Shown: positions 8,960 to 17,677 of the stretch, in pieces
Layout: each line of letters starts with the position of its first letter
Position numbering within the stretch: position 1 is the stretch's first letter
Assembly (NCBI RefSeq): GCF_009857605.1
Contig: NZ_WWCT01000012.1
Location: forward strand, 1-64,000
DNA length: 64,000 nt
From: Duganella levis
GTDB lineage: Bacteria; Pseudomonadota; Gammaproteobacteria; Burkholderiales; Burkholderiaceae_D
Reading direction: 5' to 3'
Notes under the pieces: generated by a model
What the model saw: only the letters and a program-made list of their open reading frames with translations
Database searches by the model: none
What the model was told of the DNA's origin: nothing
Program-made: the position numbers and the translations under genes

Positions 8960-10345
8960 ATGACAACTATCAGCAATACGACTAGCTCTACCAGCTCAGG
9001 CGTTTCGACCGACGTGTACAACCGCGTCGCGCAAACCATGGCCCCGGCATCCGCCGCTGCCAATAAGGTCAACGCGTCCATCACCAAGGACCAGACCAAG
9101 CTGTCGGCGCTGGGACAGTTACAGAGCGCCTTATCCAATTTCCAGCAACTGGTCGCCGGCCTGACTGGTGACGGCCTCAGCACCAGCGCCGCCAGCTCGG
9201 CCAAGTCGGTGCTGACCGCCACCTCGACCGGCAGCGCCAAGGCCGGCACCTACGCGGTAGACGTCAAGCAGCTGGCCCAGGGCCAGTTCCTGACCAGCGA
9301 TGATTTCGCCACCGACGCCAACGGCAAGATCGGCACCGGCGCCACCACAACGGTCAAGATCGATTTCGGCACCGCCGGCGGCGACAAGGGCTTTGTCGCC
9401 AACGCGGCGCTGACCAGCAAGAGCGTCACCATCGACGCCAGCAACAACACGCCGGACGGCATCGCCGCCGCGTTCAAGGCGGCCGGCGTCGACGTCAGCG
9501 TGGTCAAGGGCAAGAACGGCGAATATTCGCTGTCGATCGCGGGCGACTCGGGCGCCGCCAACAGCATGCGCATCAGCGTCAGCGGTGACGCCACGCTGAA
9601 GAACCTGTTGGCCTACGATCCGACCGGCACGCAAAAACTCACCCAGACCAGCGCAGCGCAGGACGCCATCCTCACCGTCGACGGCGGCAAGGAAATCAAG
9701 AGCGCCACCAACACCATCAAGGACACCGCCATCGCCGGCGCCACGTTGAACCTGGTTACGGCCGGCAAGAGCGATGTCACCGTCGCCGCCGGCGCCAGCC
9801 AGATCAGCGACAACCTGAAATCCTTCGTCACCGCGTATAACGACCTCAACGCCAAAATGCAGAAGCTGCAAAAGGGCGACCTCAAGTCCGACACCGCGCT
9901 GAACCAGGCCGCCAACCAGCTGAGTCAGATACTGAAGACCGGTGGCGGCAGCGTCTCGGTTACCAAGCTGGCCGCCGCCGGCCTCAGCCAGGACAAGGAC
10001 GGCAACCTGGTGCTGGACGACAAAAAGCTGCAAGCCGCGCTGACCACCGATTCGTCGGCCGTGGCCAAACTGTTCACCACCAGCGACGGCCGCGGCATCG
10101 CCGACCTGCTGTCGGCCAAGGCTGGCTCGCTGAGCTCCACCAGCAGCGTGCTGAACAAGGAAACCTCGCTGGTCACCAACGAGATCAAGAGCCTGACCGC
10201 CAAGAAAGCCAGCATGACCAAGGCCTTGACCGCCCAGGCCAACGCGCTGGCGGCCCTGTACACCGCCCAGGCCCAAACCGGCTCCGGCAGTGCACTGAAC
10301 GGCACCAGTACCGGCACCGGCACCTTGTTCGATATGCTGGGCTGA
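8960..10345 (+). CDS. FliD-like flagellar cap family protein (orphan)
   Basis: 461 residues, rich in Ala, Ser, Thr and Lys, no signal peptide. The pattern fits the FliD family: an N-terminal D0-like helix (YNRVAQTMAPASAAANKVNA), a beta-rich centre and a helical C-terminus with SLVTNEIKSLTAKKASMTKA ending in LFDMLG. The ATG at 8960 is chosen because upstream in-frame codons belong to the CoA-transferase gene; it is preceded by ggcgga at 8949-8954. No other flagellar gene is near, so it may be a paralogue rather than the main filament cap. In a betaproteobacterium the true fliD is expected within a flagellar cluster. Fold assignment moderate, function uncertain. Confidence 0.65.
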   Translation: MTTISNTTSSTSSGVSTDVYNRVAQTMAPASAAANKVNASITKDQTKLSALGQLQSALSNFQQLVAGLTGDGLSTSAASSAKSVLTATSTGSAKAGTYAVDVKQLAQGQFLTSDDFATDANGKIGTGATTTVKIDFGTAGGDKGFVANAALTSKSVTIDASNNTPDGIAAAFKAAGVDVSVVKGKNGEYSLSIAGDSGAANSMRISVSGDATLKNLLAYDPTGTQKLTQTSAAQDAILTVDGGKEIKSATNTIKDTAIAGATLNLVTAGKSDVTVAAGASQISDNLKSFVTAYNDLNAKMQKLQKGDLKSDTALNQAANQLSQILKTGGGSVSVTKLAAAGLSQDKDGNLVLDDKKLQAALTTDSSAVAKLFTTSDGRGIADLLSAKAGSLSSTSSVLNKETSLVTNEIKSLTAKKASMTKALTAQANALAALYTAQAQTGSGSALNGTSTGTGTLFDMLG

Positions 10346-10400
10346 TGCTTCATATCAGAAGGTGTAGACTGGATCCAAGAGAACTCCGCTGAGGTGTGTC

Positions 10401-10670
10401 ATGGACGAAGCTGCACCGCATACAACATATGAATTGGACGCTGCGCTGAACGCTGAAATCGTTGCGCTGGCATTGAGACGTAATGAGGTCCCGCAGCAAT
10501 TGGTTCGAGAGGCGGTCGCAAAATATTTGCTGGATGCCGAATACGAAATGCGACGCAAAACCGCCTTCGCTGCGTTAAGGCATCCCCATCGCGATAACGG
10601 CATGTTTGGCGCGTGGCGTGGTGCGGACATTGATGGCGTCGCCTATCAAATGGACCTCCGGTCTAAATGA
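10401..10670 (+). CDS. VapB-type antitoxin, ribbon-helix-helix like
   Basis: 89 residues. The N-terminal ~50 residues (YELDAALNAEIVALALRRNE then LVREAVAKYLLDAEY) have the strand-helix-helix pattern of RHH antitoxins; the C-terminal tail (HRDNGMFGAWRGADIDGVAY) would be the toxin-neutralising segment. Its stop overlaps the start of the PIN-domain gene by 4 bp (ATGA), typical of antitoxin-toxin pairs. Exact antitoxin subfamily not assigned. Confidence 0.75.
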   Translation: MDEAAPHTTYELDAALNAEIVALALRRNEVPQQLVREAVAKYLLDAEYEMRRKTAFAALRHPHRDNGMFGAWRGADIDGVAYQMDLRSK

Positions 10671-11104
10671 ACCATCTCGTATTCGACACCAACATCCTAA
10701 TTGACTACCTTTGCGGCAACTTCGATGCTCTCGCTGTGATCGACTCTTGCGCGCATCCAGTTATCAGCAAAATCACTTACATGGAAGTGATGGTCGGATG
10801 TAAATACTCAATCACGGGTGCGGAGCCTGGGGATTATGAGAGTGCGTTGGCAGCGGTTGAAGGCGTGACGCGGCAATGGATGCACTCTACATTCAAGATT
10901 ATGCCGATTGATGATCAGACCGCGGACTTTTCCATCGAAGTGCGCAAGCAAACGCACAAAAAATTGCCGGATACAGTCATCCACGCGAGTGCCATTCTGA
11001 ATGGGTGGGATATCGTTACGCGCAATCCTCTCGACTTCCCGTCGTTGATAAAAGTTCCAACTGGATATGAAAATATCAGGGTAATCGTTCCGTATCCGGG
11101 CTGA
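10667..11104 (+). CDS. vapC: PIN-domain toxin, VapC family
   Basis: 145-residue PIN-domain ribonuclease. The first acidic residue is in VFDTNILIDYL (Asp7), the second in TYMEVMVG (Glu), and further acidic residues near DTVIHASAILNG complete a Mg-binding cluster. VapC toxins cleave tRNA or rRNA; the target here is unknown. It overlaps the upstream antitoxin gene by 4 bp. Base composition is more AT-rich than the flanking genes, which fits a mobile cassette. Confidence 0.88.
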   Translation: MNHLVFDTNILIDYLCGNFDALAVIDSCAHPVISKITYMEVMVGCKYSITGAEPGDYESALAAVEGVTRQWMHSTFKIMPIDDQTADFSIEVRKQTHKKLPDTVIHASAILNGWDIVTRNPLDFPSLIKVPTGYENIRVIVPYPG

Positions 11105-11183
11105 TTGCGCAGACATTGCTTGCATCCAGACCGGCTATGCCCGATCATCACGGCTTGTGCGTGTATCCATTTTCGGAGGTGTT

Positions 11184-12284
11184 ATGGCAGGGAAGTTCGT
11201 TGGCGCGGCGCTGGTGGCTGCTGGTTTGATGGTAGGCGCGGTCCAGGCGCAAGAGGAAAAAGTCCTCAATATCTACAACTGGTCGGACTACATCGCCGAA
11301 GATACGGTTAAGAATTTTGAAAAAGAAACCGGTATCAAGGTCCGTTACGACCTGTTCGATAACAACGAAATCCTGAACTCCAAGCTGGTGGCCGGCAAGT
11401 CCGGCTACGACATCGTGGTGCCGACCGCCCAATGGGCGCGGTTGCAGATCGATGCCAAGCAGCTGCGCAAGCTGGACAAGTCCAAGCTGCCGAATCTGAA
11501 GAATCTCGACCCGGCCATCCAGGCCAAGCTGGCCAATATCGATCCAGGCAACGACTATCTGGTCGACTGGCTGTGGGGTTACACCACGGTCGGCATCAAT
11601 GTGAACAAGGTCAAGGCCGCGCTGGGCGGCATGCCGATGCCGGACAATGCCTGGGAGCTGGTGTTCAATCCGAAATATGCGTCCAAGCTGAAATCGTGTG
11701 GCGTGTCCTTCCTCGACTCGCCGTCGGAAGTGCTGCCGCCGGCGCTGATCTACGCCGGCAAGCCGGCCTTCTCGAAAAACGCCGCCGACTACGTGGAAGC
11801 GGGCAAGGTGCTGCAAGCGATTCGTCCTTACGTCACGCTGTTCAGCTCGTCGGGCTACATCAATGACCTGGCCAACGGCGGCGTGTGCGTGGCGCTGGGC
11901 TGGTCGGGCGACATCAACATCGCCCGTCAGCGCGCCATCGATGCCAAGAACGGCAATGTGATCGAGGTGCTGGTGCCGAAGACCTCGGCCGCGCTGGTGT
12001 TCGACACGATGGCGATTCCGGCCGATGCGCCGCACCCGAACAATGCGCATTTGTGGATCAACTACATCATGCGTCCGGAAGTACACGCCAGCCTGACCAA
12101 CAAGGTGTTCTACGCCAATCCGAATGCGGCCAGCGTCAAGTTCGTGCGCAAGGATATCGCCGGCAACAAGACGGTGTTCCTGTCGGAAGAGGACAAGAAG
12201 AAGATGGCGGCGCCGGAACCGGTGCCGGCGGATATTCGCCGCAACATCACGCGCATCTACACCAAGTTCAAAACCGGCGTGTAA
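11184..12284 (+). CDS. Polyamine ABC transporter substrate-binding protein (PotF/PotD family)
   Basis: 366 residues. The ATG at 11184 gives a clean signal peptide (MAGKFVGAALVAAGLMVGAV, cleavage after AQA). The mature protein begins KVLNIYNWSDYIAEDTVKNF, the diagnostic start of spermidine/putrescine-binding proteins, followed by GYDIVVPTAQWA and a Trp-rich ligand region DWLWGYTTVG. A GGAGGT site lies at 11175-11180, 3 nt before this ATG, which is rather close. No ABC permease or ATPase genes are adjacent, so it must work with components encoded elsewhere. Periplasmic location expected. Confidence 0.88.
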   Translation: MAGKFVGAALVAAGLMVGAVQAQEEKVLNIYNWSDYIAEDTVKNFEKETGIKVRYDLFDNNEILNSKLVAGKSGYDIVVPTAQWARLQIDAKQLRKLDKSKLPNLKNLDPAIQAKLANIDPGNDYLVDWLWGYTTVGINVNKVKAALGGMPMPDNAWELVFNPKYASKLKSCGVSFLDSPSEVLPPALIYAGKPAFSKNAADYVEAGKVLQAIRPYVTLFSSSGYINDLANGGVCVALGWSGDINIARQRAIDAKNGNVIEVLVPKTSAALVFDTMAIPADAPHPNNAHLWINYIMRPEVHASLTNKVFYANPNAASVKFVRKDIAGNKTVFLSEEDKKKMAAPEPVPADIRRNITRIYTKFKTGV

Positions 12285-12370
12285 TCAGCGAAGGTAAACG
12301 ATGAACGGCGCGAGGGGCAGTGTCCGCGAGGGCACGCCACTGGCGCCGTAAGCTTCTGTGAAGCGGATGG

Positions 12371-12490
12371 CTATTCGTGATAGCGGTCTAGCAAGCGATT
12401 TTTACTGCCACGCATTTCCTGTACCAGTTCATATACCACGAGGGCGATCATGCCCCCGAACATCCCCATGGTGAGCAAGGTGAACATCAT
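12371..12490 (-). CDS. 39-residue single-pass membrane peptide (hypothetical)
   Basis: A short frame read directly from the sequence. Tandem ATG codons at 12490 and 12487 follow a very strong Shine-Dalgarno, GGGGGAGG at 12503-12496, with 5-nt spacing. The product begins MMFTLLTMGMFGGMIALVVY, one hydrophobic segment rich in Met and Gly, then a charged tail with ELVQEMRGSKNRLLDRYHE before the TAG. This is the layout of small inner-membrane regulatory peptides. It is on the same strand as sixA and ppk, starting 62 bp after the sixA stop, so co-transcription with the phosphate block is possible. Function unknown; the coding call rests on the RBS and the amphipathic layout. Confidence 0.6.
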   Translation of the reverse strand: MMFTLLTMGMFGGMIALVVYELVQEMRGSKNRLLDRYHE

Positions 12491-12552
12491 GATGGCCTCC
12501 CCCGAGTAGTTGATACAATTAAACTCTAGCAGATGGCGGAGGCTTTACAAGC

Positions 12553-13020
12553 CTATTTCACGACGAGGTCGGCTGCCATGACGGCTTTAAGATACACACT
12601 CAGCGGATCGCCCGGTTCGCGTTGCGCAAACCACCAGGCGCTGGCCTTGCGGATGTCCCATTCGAGGTCATCGCCGGTCATCAGCATCGACGCCACCTGA
12701 CCCAAAGTCGGCTGGTGGCCGACCACCAGTACCGACTCCTTGTTGCCCGGCCAGTTGACCGCCTTGAGGATGTCGTCCGGATCGGCGCCCGGCGCCAGGT
12801 CGGTATGGATTTTAAATTTGCGGCCCAGCGCCTCGACCGTCTGCAAGGTGCGCACGGCCGGGCTGGACAGGATGCGGCAGCTGTCCGGCAGTTGCGAGTT
12901 CAGCCATTGGCCCATGCGACGCGCCTGTTTCTGGCCCTTGACCGTCAGCGCCCGTTCCAGATCGGTCATGCCGGGCGCCGCATCCTCGGCCTCGGCGTGC
13001 CGCCACAAAATGAGATCCAT
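12553..13020 (-). CDS. sixA: Phosphohistidine phosphatase SixA family protein
   Basis: 155 residues, histidine-phosphatase fold. Catalytic motif LILWRHAEAED (RHG-type His near residue 8) and the second His in VLVVGHQPTLGQ. SixA removes phosphate from phosphohistidine in phosphorelay or PTS proteins. The ATG at 13020 has a CAGGAG site; the frame is open to 13086 but that would displace the catalytic motif from the N-terminus. It follows ppk on the same strand by 84 bp, so it is probably in the ppk transcript. Confidence 0.88.
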   Translation of the reverse strand: MDLILWRHAEAEDAAPGMTDLERALTVKGQKQARRMGQWLNSQLPDSCRILSSPAVRTLQTVEALGRKFKIHTDLAPGADPDDILKAVNWPGNKESVLVVGHQPTLGQVASMLMTGDDLEWDIRKASAWWFAQREPGDPLSVYLKAVMAADLVVK

Positions 13021-13104
13021 GCTTTTCTCCTGAGTTATAGCTGGAAACACATTAGAAAACAGATCCCGCAGACTGCGCACACGCACCTCCCGGCGCGCGG
13101 CGGC

Positions 13105-15201
13105 TTACTCTCCCAGATGGGCGTTGGGCGTGCCCAGCGTTTCCATCAGATGCTGCTGGGCGCTGAAGTGGACTTGCTTGCTGCGCGCCTTGCGGCGCTG
13201 GTAGTGGCCGTCCGCTTCCAGCTCCCATGCATTCATATTGTCCTTCAGGTACGGCGTCAAACCCTCGGCCATTACCCGTCGCTTGAGCGCCTTGTCCAGG
13301 ATCGGGAAGGCGACTTCGATGCGGCGGAACAGGTTGCGGCTCATCCAGTCGGCGCTGGCCAGATAGGTGTCATGCGCCAGGTCGTTGCGGAAGTAGTAAA
13401 TCCGGCTGTGCTCCAGGAAGCGGCCGATCACCGAACGCACCTTGATGTTTTCCGACAGTCCCGGCACGCCCGGCTTGAGGGTGCAGGCGCCGCGCACGAT
13501 CAGGTCGATCTTGACGCCATCCTTGGACGCCGCGTACAGCGCGCGGATCACCGATTCGTCCACCAATGCATTGATTTTAACAATAATCCGGCCCGGCCGT
13601 CCTGCGCGCGCGATGCGTGCCTCGTTGCGGATCGCCTTGATGATTTCGTTCTGCAGCGCGAACGGCGCCAGCCACAAGTGCGTGAGCCGATGCGGCTTGG
13701 TCAGCGAGGTCAGATGGATGAACACTTCGTTCACTTCCTGGCTCATGCCAGGATGGCAGGTCAAGAGGCCAAAGTCGGTGTAGAACTTGGTGGTGGTCGG
13801 ATGGTAGTTGCCTGTGCCGAGGTGGGCGTAATAGCGCAGCTTGCCTTCTTCGCGGCGGATCACCAGCGCCACCTTGGCGTGGGTCTTCAGGCCGACCACG
13901 CCGTACACTACTTGCGCGCCGGCCTGTTCCAGCTTGTCGGCCCAATTGATGTTGGCTTCTTCGTCGAAGCGCGCTTTCAGCTCGACGATGACGGTGACTT
14001 CCTTGCCGGCGCGGGCGGCGATGATCAGCGACTCCATCAGGTCGGAGTTCATGCCGGTGCGGTAAATCGTCTGCTTGATCGCCACCACCGCCGGATCGAA
14101 GGCGGCGCTGCGGATGAAGTCGATGACGGTCTGGAACGACTGGTAAGGGTGGTGCAGCAAGATATCGTTTTCACGCAGCGCGGCGAAGATATCCTGGTTG
14201 CCCGGCTTGTAAGCCTGGCCGGGGAAGAACGGCGGGAAGCGCAGTTCCGGATTGTGGACGTGGTCCATGATCTCGTTGAGCCGCACCAGGTTGACTGGGC
14301 CGTTGACCGCGTACAGCCGGCTTTGATGCAGGCCGAACTGGTCGAGCAGGAATTGTGACAGCTCGGGCGGGCAATTCATCGCCACTTCCAGCCGCACCGA
14401 GGCGCCGAACTGGCGGCCGACCAGCTCGCCCTTGAGCGCCTGGCGCAGGTTTTTGACTTCGTCCTCGTCGACCCACAGGTCGCTGTCGCGGGTCACGCGG
14501 AACTGCGAATAGCCGATCACTTCGCGGCCGGCGAACAGGTCCGAAATGTGGGCGTGGATCACCGACGACAGCAGGCAGAACGACATGCCGCCGCTCTTCG
14601 ACAAATGATCCGGCAGGCGGATCACGCGCGGCAGCACGCGCGGCGCCTTGACGATGGCGATCGCGGTGCCGCGGCCGAAGGCGTCTTTGCCGCCCAGCTG
14701 GACGATGAAATTCAGACTCTTGTTAACCACTTGCGGGAACGGGTGGGCCGGATCGAGGCCGATCGGCGTCAGCAGCGGCCGCACTTCGGTGTCGAAGTAT
14801 TCCTTGACCCAGGAGCGCTGCGCGTCGTTGCGCTCGTTGTGGCGCACCAGGTGAATGCCGTGTGCCGCCATCTCGGGCAGGATCTGGGTATTCAGCAGTT
14901 CATATTGATCGGTCACCAGCGCGTGGCATTCATTGCTGATGCGCGACAGCGTGGCGACCAGGGCAGGGTGGCTGGACAGCGCACCGTCGCCGGCGCCGGC
15001 CGCCAGCAGGCTGGCCACGCGCACTTCAAAGAATTCGTCGAGGTTGCTGCTGGCGATGCACAGATAACGCAGCCGCTCTAATAAAGGAATGCTTTTGTCT
15101 TCCGCCTGCGCCAATACGCGGCGGTTGAACATCAGTTGCGACAGTTCCCGGTCCAGGAAAGCCGAGTTCTTGTTTACTTCAGCATGCAAGTCAGGCTTCA
15201 T
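13105..15201 (-). CDS. ppk1: Polyphosphate kinase 1
   Basis: 698 residues. Makes inorganic polyphosphate from ATP. N-terminal domain FLDRELSQLMFNRRVLAQAE with RYLCIASSNLDEFFEVR; the catalytic half contains KTHAKVALVIRREEGKLRYY with the autophosphorylated His in KTHAK, AHLGTGNYHPTTTKFYTDFG, and NRRVL/RIYYFRNDL motifs. Divergent from pstS; the intergenic region has a Pho box facing this gene about 80 bp from its start, which points to PhoB control. Start ATG at 15201 conserved. Confidence 0.96.
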   Translation of the reverse strand: MKPDLHAEVNKNSAFLDRELSQLMFNRRVLAQAEDKSIPLLERLRYLCIASSNLDEFFEVRVASLLAAGAGDGALSSHPALVATLSRISNECHALVTDQYELLNTQILPEMAAHGIHLVRHNERNDAQRSWVKEYFDTEVRPLLTPIGLDPAHPFPQVVNKSLNFIVQLGGKDAFGRGTAIAIVKAPRVLPRVIRLPDHLSKSGGMSFCLLSSVIHAHISDLFAGREVIGYSQFRVTRDSDLWVDEDEVKNLRQALKGELVGRQFGASVRLEVAMNCPPELSQFLLDQFGLHQSRLYAVNGPVNLVRLNEIMDHVHNPELRFPPFFPGQAYKPGNQDIFAALRENDILLHHPYQSFQTVIDFIRSAAFDPAVVAIKQTIYRTGMNSDLMESLIIAARAGKEVTVIVELKARFDEEANINWADKLEQAGAQVVYGVVGLKTHAKVALVIRREEGKLRYYAHLGTGNYHPTTTKFYTDFGLLTCHPGMSQEVNEVFIHLTSLTKPHRLTHLWLAPFALQNEIIKAIRNEARIARAGRPGRIIVKINALVDESVIRALYAASKDGVKIDLIVRGACTLKPGVPGLSENIKVRSVIGRFLEHSRIYYFRNDLAHDTYLASADWMSRNLFRRIEVAFPILDKALKRRVMAEGLTPYLKDNMNAWELEADGHYQRRKARSKQVHFSAQQHLMETLGTPNAHLGE

Positions 15202-15280
15202 GTGTTTTTGTTCACTTTGCAGGTAGTTCCATTCTAGCGTGTTTAAGCCAAGAATGATTGCAACAGTGTAAAGAAGAAAT

Positions 15281-15297
15281 ATGACAGCCCCATGACA
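15281..15297 (-). promoter_or_regulatory. Pho box upstream of ppk
   Basis: Read on the minus strand, TGTCAT-GGGGC-TGTCAT gives two half-sites at an 11-bp period, the hallmark of PhoB operators. It lies about 80 bp upstream of the ppk start. Known PhoB consensus is two CTGTCAT-type direct repeats of 11 bp. Confidence 0.75.
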
Positions 15298-15413
15298 AAC
15301 TCTGTCATAAATGACCGCCGATTATGACAAGGCGGCGTAACATATAGCGGCAACACAGTCAGTTTACAGAGGGAACAGCGGTCTGCTTAACTATTTTTGA
15401 AATATTTTGGCCA

Positions 15414-15434
15414 TGTCATAAACATGTCATAAAT
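15414..15434 (+). promoter_or_regulatory. Pho box upstream of pstS
   Basis: TGTCATAAACA followed by TGTCATAAATG, a perfect 11-bp-period repeat, 50 bp before the pstS start. Additional TGTCAT half-sites at 15303 and 15463 (plus) and at 15324-15329 (minus) make this a dense PhoB-binding region serving the divergent ppk and pst promoters. The 282-bp intergenic holds nothing else I can name. Confidence 0.8.
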
Positions 15435-15483
15435 GGCCGTTAGACTTCGCAGCATCCTAACCTGTCATAAAAAAGGACTTGAA

Positions 15484-16530
15484 ATGCGACTGAAACAATT
15501 GATCTCCTCCCTGATGGTCGGCGCAGCAGCTGTAATGGCTTTCTCGTCGGCTGCTCACGCCGCCGATATGACCGGCGCCGGCGCTACCTTCCCATACCCA
15601 ATCTACGCTAAATGGGCAGAGTCGTACAAAGCCGCTACCGGTAACGGCCTGAACTACCAATCCGTCGGTTCGGGCGCTGGTATCAAGCAGATCAAAGCCA
15701 AGACCGTCGATTTCGGCGCGTCGGACATGCCATTGAGCGTTGCCGACCTGGACGCTGATGGCCTGATGCAATTCCCTGCCATCATGGGCGGCGTTGTGAC
15801 CGTGGTTAACCTGGACGGCGTCACCCCTGGCCAACTGAAACTGACCGGTCCGGTTGTGGCGGACATCTACCTGGGCAAGATCACCAAGTGGAATGACCCG
15901 GCAATCGTCGCGCTGAACCCAGGCGTGAAACTGGCTGGCGAAGACATCACCGTGGTGCACCGCGCCGACGGCTCGGGCACCTCGTTCCTGTTCACCGACT
16001 TCCTGTCGAAAACCAGCCCGGAATTCAAAACCAAGATCGGCGCTTCGACCGCTGTGAAGTGGATCGTCGGCGTGGGCGGCAAGGGTAACGAAGGCGTCGC
16101 CGCCAACGTGCAGCGTATCAAGGGTTCGATCGGCTACGTCGAGTGGGCTTACGCTAAAAAGAACAAAATGTCGCACACCCAGCTGAAAAACAAGGATGGC
16201 AACTTCCTGCAACCTGACGACGAGTTCTTCAAAGCTGCTGCCGCCAACGCCGAGTGGACCAAGACCCCAGGCTTCGGCGTGGTGCTGACCGACCAGGCTG
16301 GCAAAAACTCGTGGCCTATCACCGGCGTGTCGTTCATCCTGATGCACAAATCGCAGGCTGACGCTGCCAAAGGCAAAGAAGTCGTCAAGTTCTTCGACTG
16401 GGCCTTCAAAAACGGTGGCACCGCTGCTACCGAACTGGACTACGTGCCGATGCCACCAGCAGTTGTCAAACTGGTGCAGGACGCATGGAAAGCCAACCTG
16501 AAAGACGCTTCGGGTAAAGCAATCTACTAA
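15484..16530 (+). CDS. pstS: Phosphate ABC transporter, periplasmic phosphate-binding protein
   Basis: 348 residues. Signal peptide [20 protein letters not shown] with cleavage after AHA; mature protein starts [18 protein letters not shown], the PstS signature, and phosphate-binding loops [16 protein letters not shown] and [16 protein letters not shown] are all present. The ATG at 15484 is chosen for the signal peptide; the frame is open to 15433 inside the Pho box. First gene of the pst operon; two hairpins after it may protect its message. Confidence 0.97.
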   Translation: MRLKQLISSLMVGAAAVMAFSSAAHAADMTGAGATFPYPIYAKWAESYKAATGNGLNYQSVGSGAGIKQIKAKTVDFGASDMPLSVADLDADGLMQFPAIMGGVVTVVNLDGVTPGQLKLTGPVVADIYLGKITKWNDPAIVALNPGVKLAGEDITVVHRADGSGTSFLFTDFLSKTSPEFKTKIGASTAVKWIVGVGGKGNEGVAANVQRIKGSIGYVEWAYAKKNKMSHTQLKNKDGNFLQPDDEFFKAAAANAEWTKTPGFGVVLTDQAGKNSWPITGVSFILMHKSQADAAKGKEVVKFFDWAFKNGGTAATELDYVPMPPAVVKLVQDAWKANLKDASGKAIY

Positions 16531-16544
16531 TCCGGACCGTCCCT

Positions 16545-16606
16545 TCGCCGCCCAGTCAGGCGGCGAGGGGGTTAGCCTGCTGCGCCCAATTGGACGCCGC
16601 AGGCTA
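16545..16606 (+). promoter_or_regulatory. Two tandem hairpins between pstS and pstC
   Basis: Perfect 8-bp stem TCGCCGCC / GGCGGCGA (16545-16552, 16559-16566, 6-nt loop) and a second perfect 8-bp stem TAGCCTGC / GCAGGCTA (16573-16580, 16599-16606). Neither has a T-tract, so they look like mRNA-stabilising or partial-attenuation structures rather than intrinsic terminators. This would raise pstS over the membrane components, a known behaviour of binding-protein-dependent operons; the role here is inferred. Confidence 0.6.
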
Positions 16607-16630
16607 GCTTACATCCACCGAGAAAAAAAT

Positions 16631-17677
16631 ATGAGCGCAGATATCACTTCCACGCCACTATCCAAGCAAGGGCCAGCCATGCAAACCAGCACCGGACCTA
16701 TGTCCGCTGCGGAACAAGCTGCCATGCAGTCCATGCTCCGCACCATGCGCAAACAGCGCATCCAGGATTTCTTCTTCCACAAAACCACCATGATCTTCGC
16801 GCTGTCGGTTCTGGCGGTGCTGTTGGGGATTATCTTTTCCTTGATGGTCGGCGCCTGGCCAGCCTTCAAGGAGTTCGGTCCGGCCTTTATTACCACCGTC
16901 GAATGGGACCCGGTCAATGACCAGTATGGCGCATTGATCGCCATCGTCGGCACCCTGGTTACCTCCGGCCTGGCGCTGCTGATCGCGTTCCCGGTGTCGT
17001 TCGGCATCGCGCTGTTCCTGACCGAAATCTGCCCGGCCTCGCTGCGCCGCCCGCTGGGCACGGCGGTTGAGCTGCTGGCCGGCATCCCGTCCATCATCTA
17101 CGGCATGTGGGGCCTGTTCGTGTTTGCGCCGCTGTTCGGCGACTACGTGCAGCCATTCCTGAAAAACACTATCGGCCACCTGCCGCTGATCGGCCAGTTC
17201 TTCAGCGGCCCGACCATGGGCATCGGCATCCTGACCGCCGCGCTGATCCTGGCGGTGATGATCATCCCGTTCATCTCCTCGGTGATGCGCGACGTGTTCG
17301 AGATCGTGCCGGCCGTGCTGAAGGAATCGGCATACGGCCTGGGCTGCACCCGCTGGGAAGTGGTGCGCAAGATCGTGCTGCCTTACACCAAGACCGGCGT
17401 GGTCGGCGGCGTCATGCTGGGCCTCGGCCGCGCGCTGGGCGAGACCATGGCGGTGACTTTCGTCATCGGTAACGCCAACAAGCTGTCGTGGTCGCTGTTC
17501 GCTGCCGGTAACTCGATCGCCTCGACGCTGGCCAATGAATTCGCCGAATCGGACACCGTGCTGCACACCTCGTCGCTGTTTGCGCTGGCGCTGATCCTGT
17601 TCGTGATCACCTTTATCGTTCTGTCCGCCGCCAAGCTGATGCTGGCTGGCATGTCTCGCAAGGAAGGCGTCAAATAA
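16631..17677 (+). CDS. pstC: Phosphate ABC transporter permease
   Basis: 348 residues, inner membrane. N-terminal ~45 residues are cytoplasmic and longer than usual, followed by six predicted membrane segments; conserved PstC stretches [30 protein letters not shown] and the coupling EAA-type loop [20 protein letters not shown]. The stop overlaps the pstA ATG by one base (TAATG), implying coupling. Confidence 0.96.
   Translation: MSADITSTPLSKQGPAMQTSTGPMSAAEQAAMQSMLRTMRKQRIQDFFFHKTTMIFALSVLAVLLGIIFSLMVGAWPAFKEFGPAFITTVEWDPVNDQYGALIAIVGTLVTSGLALLIAFPVSFGIALFLTEICPASLRRPLGTAVELLAGIPSIIYGMWGLFVFAPLFGDYVQPFLKNTIGHLPLIGQFFSGPTMGIGILTAALILAVMIIPFISSVMRDVFEIVPAVLKESAYGLGCTRWEVVRKIVLPYTKTGVVGGVMLGLGRALGETMAVTFVIGNANKLSWSLFAAGNSIASTLANEFAESDTVLHTSSLFALALILFVITFIVLSAAKLMLAGMSRKEGVK

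Noticed and set aside
12301..12351. 16-codon frame with a weak aaggta site downstream of the polyamine-binding protein gene
   Set aside because: Too short, weak RBS, composition not protein-like; may be a GC-rich hairpin region instead.
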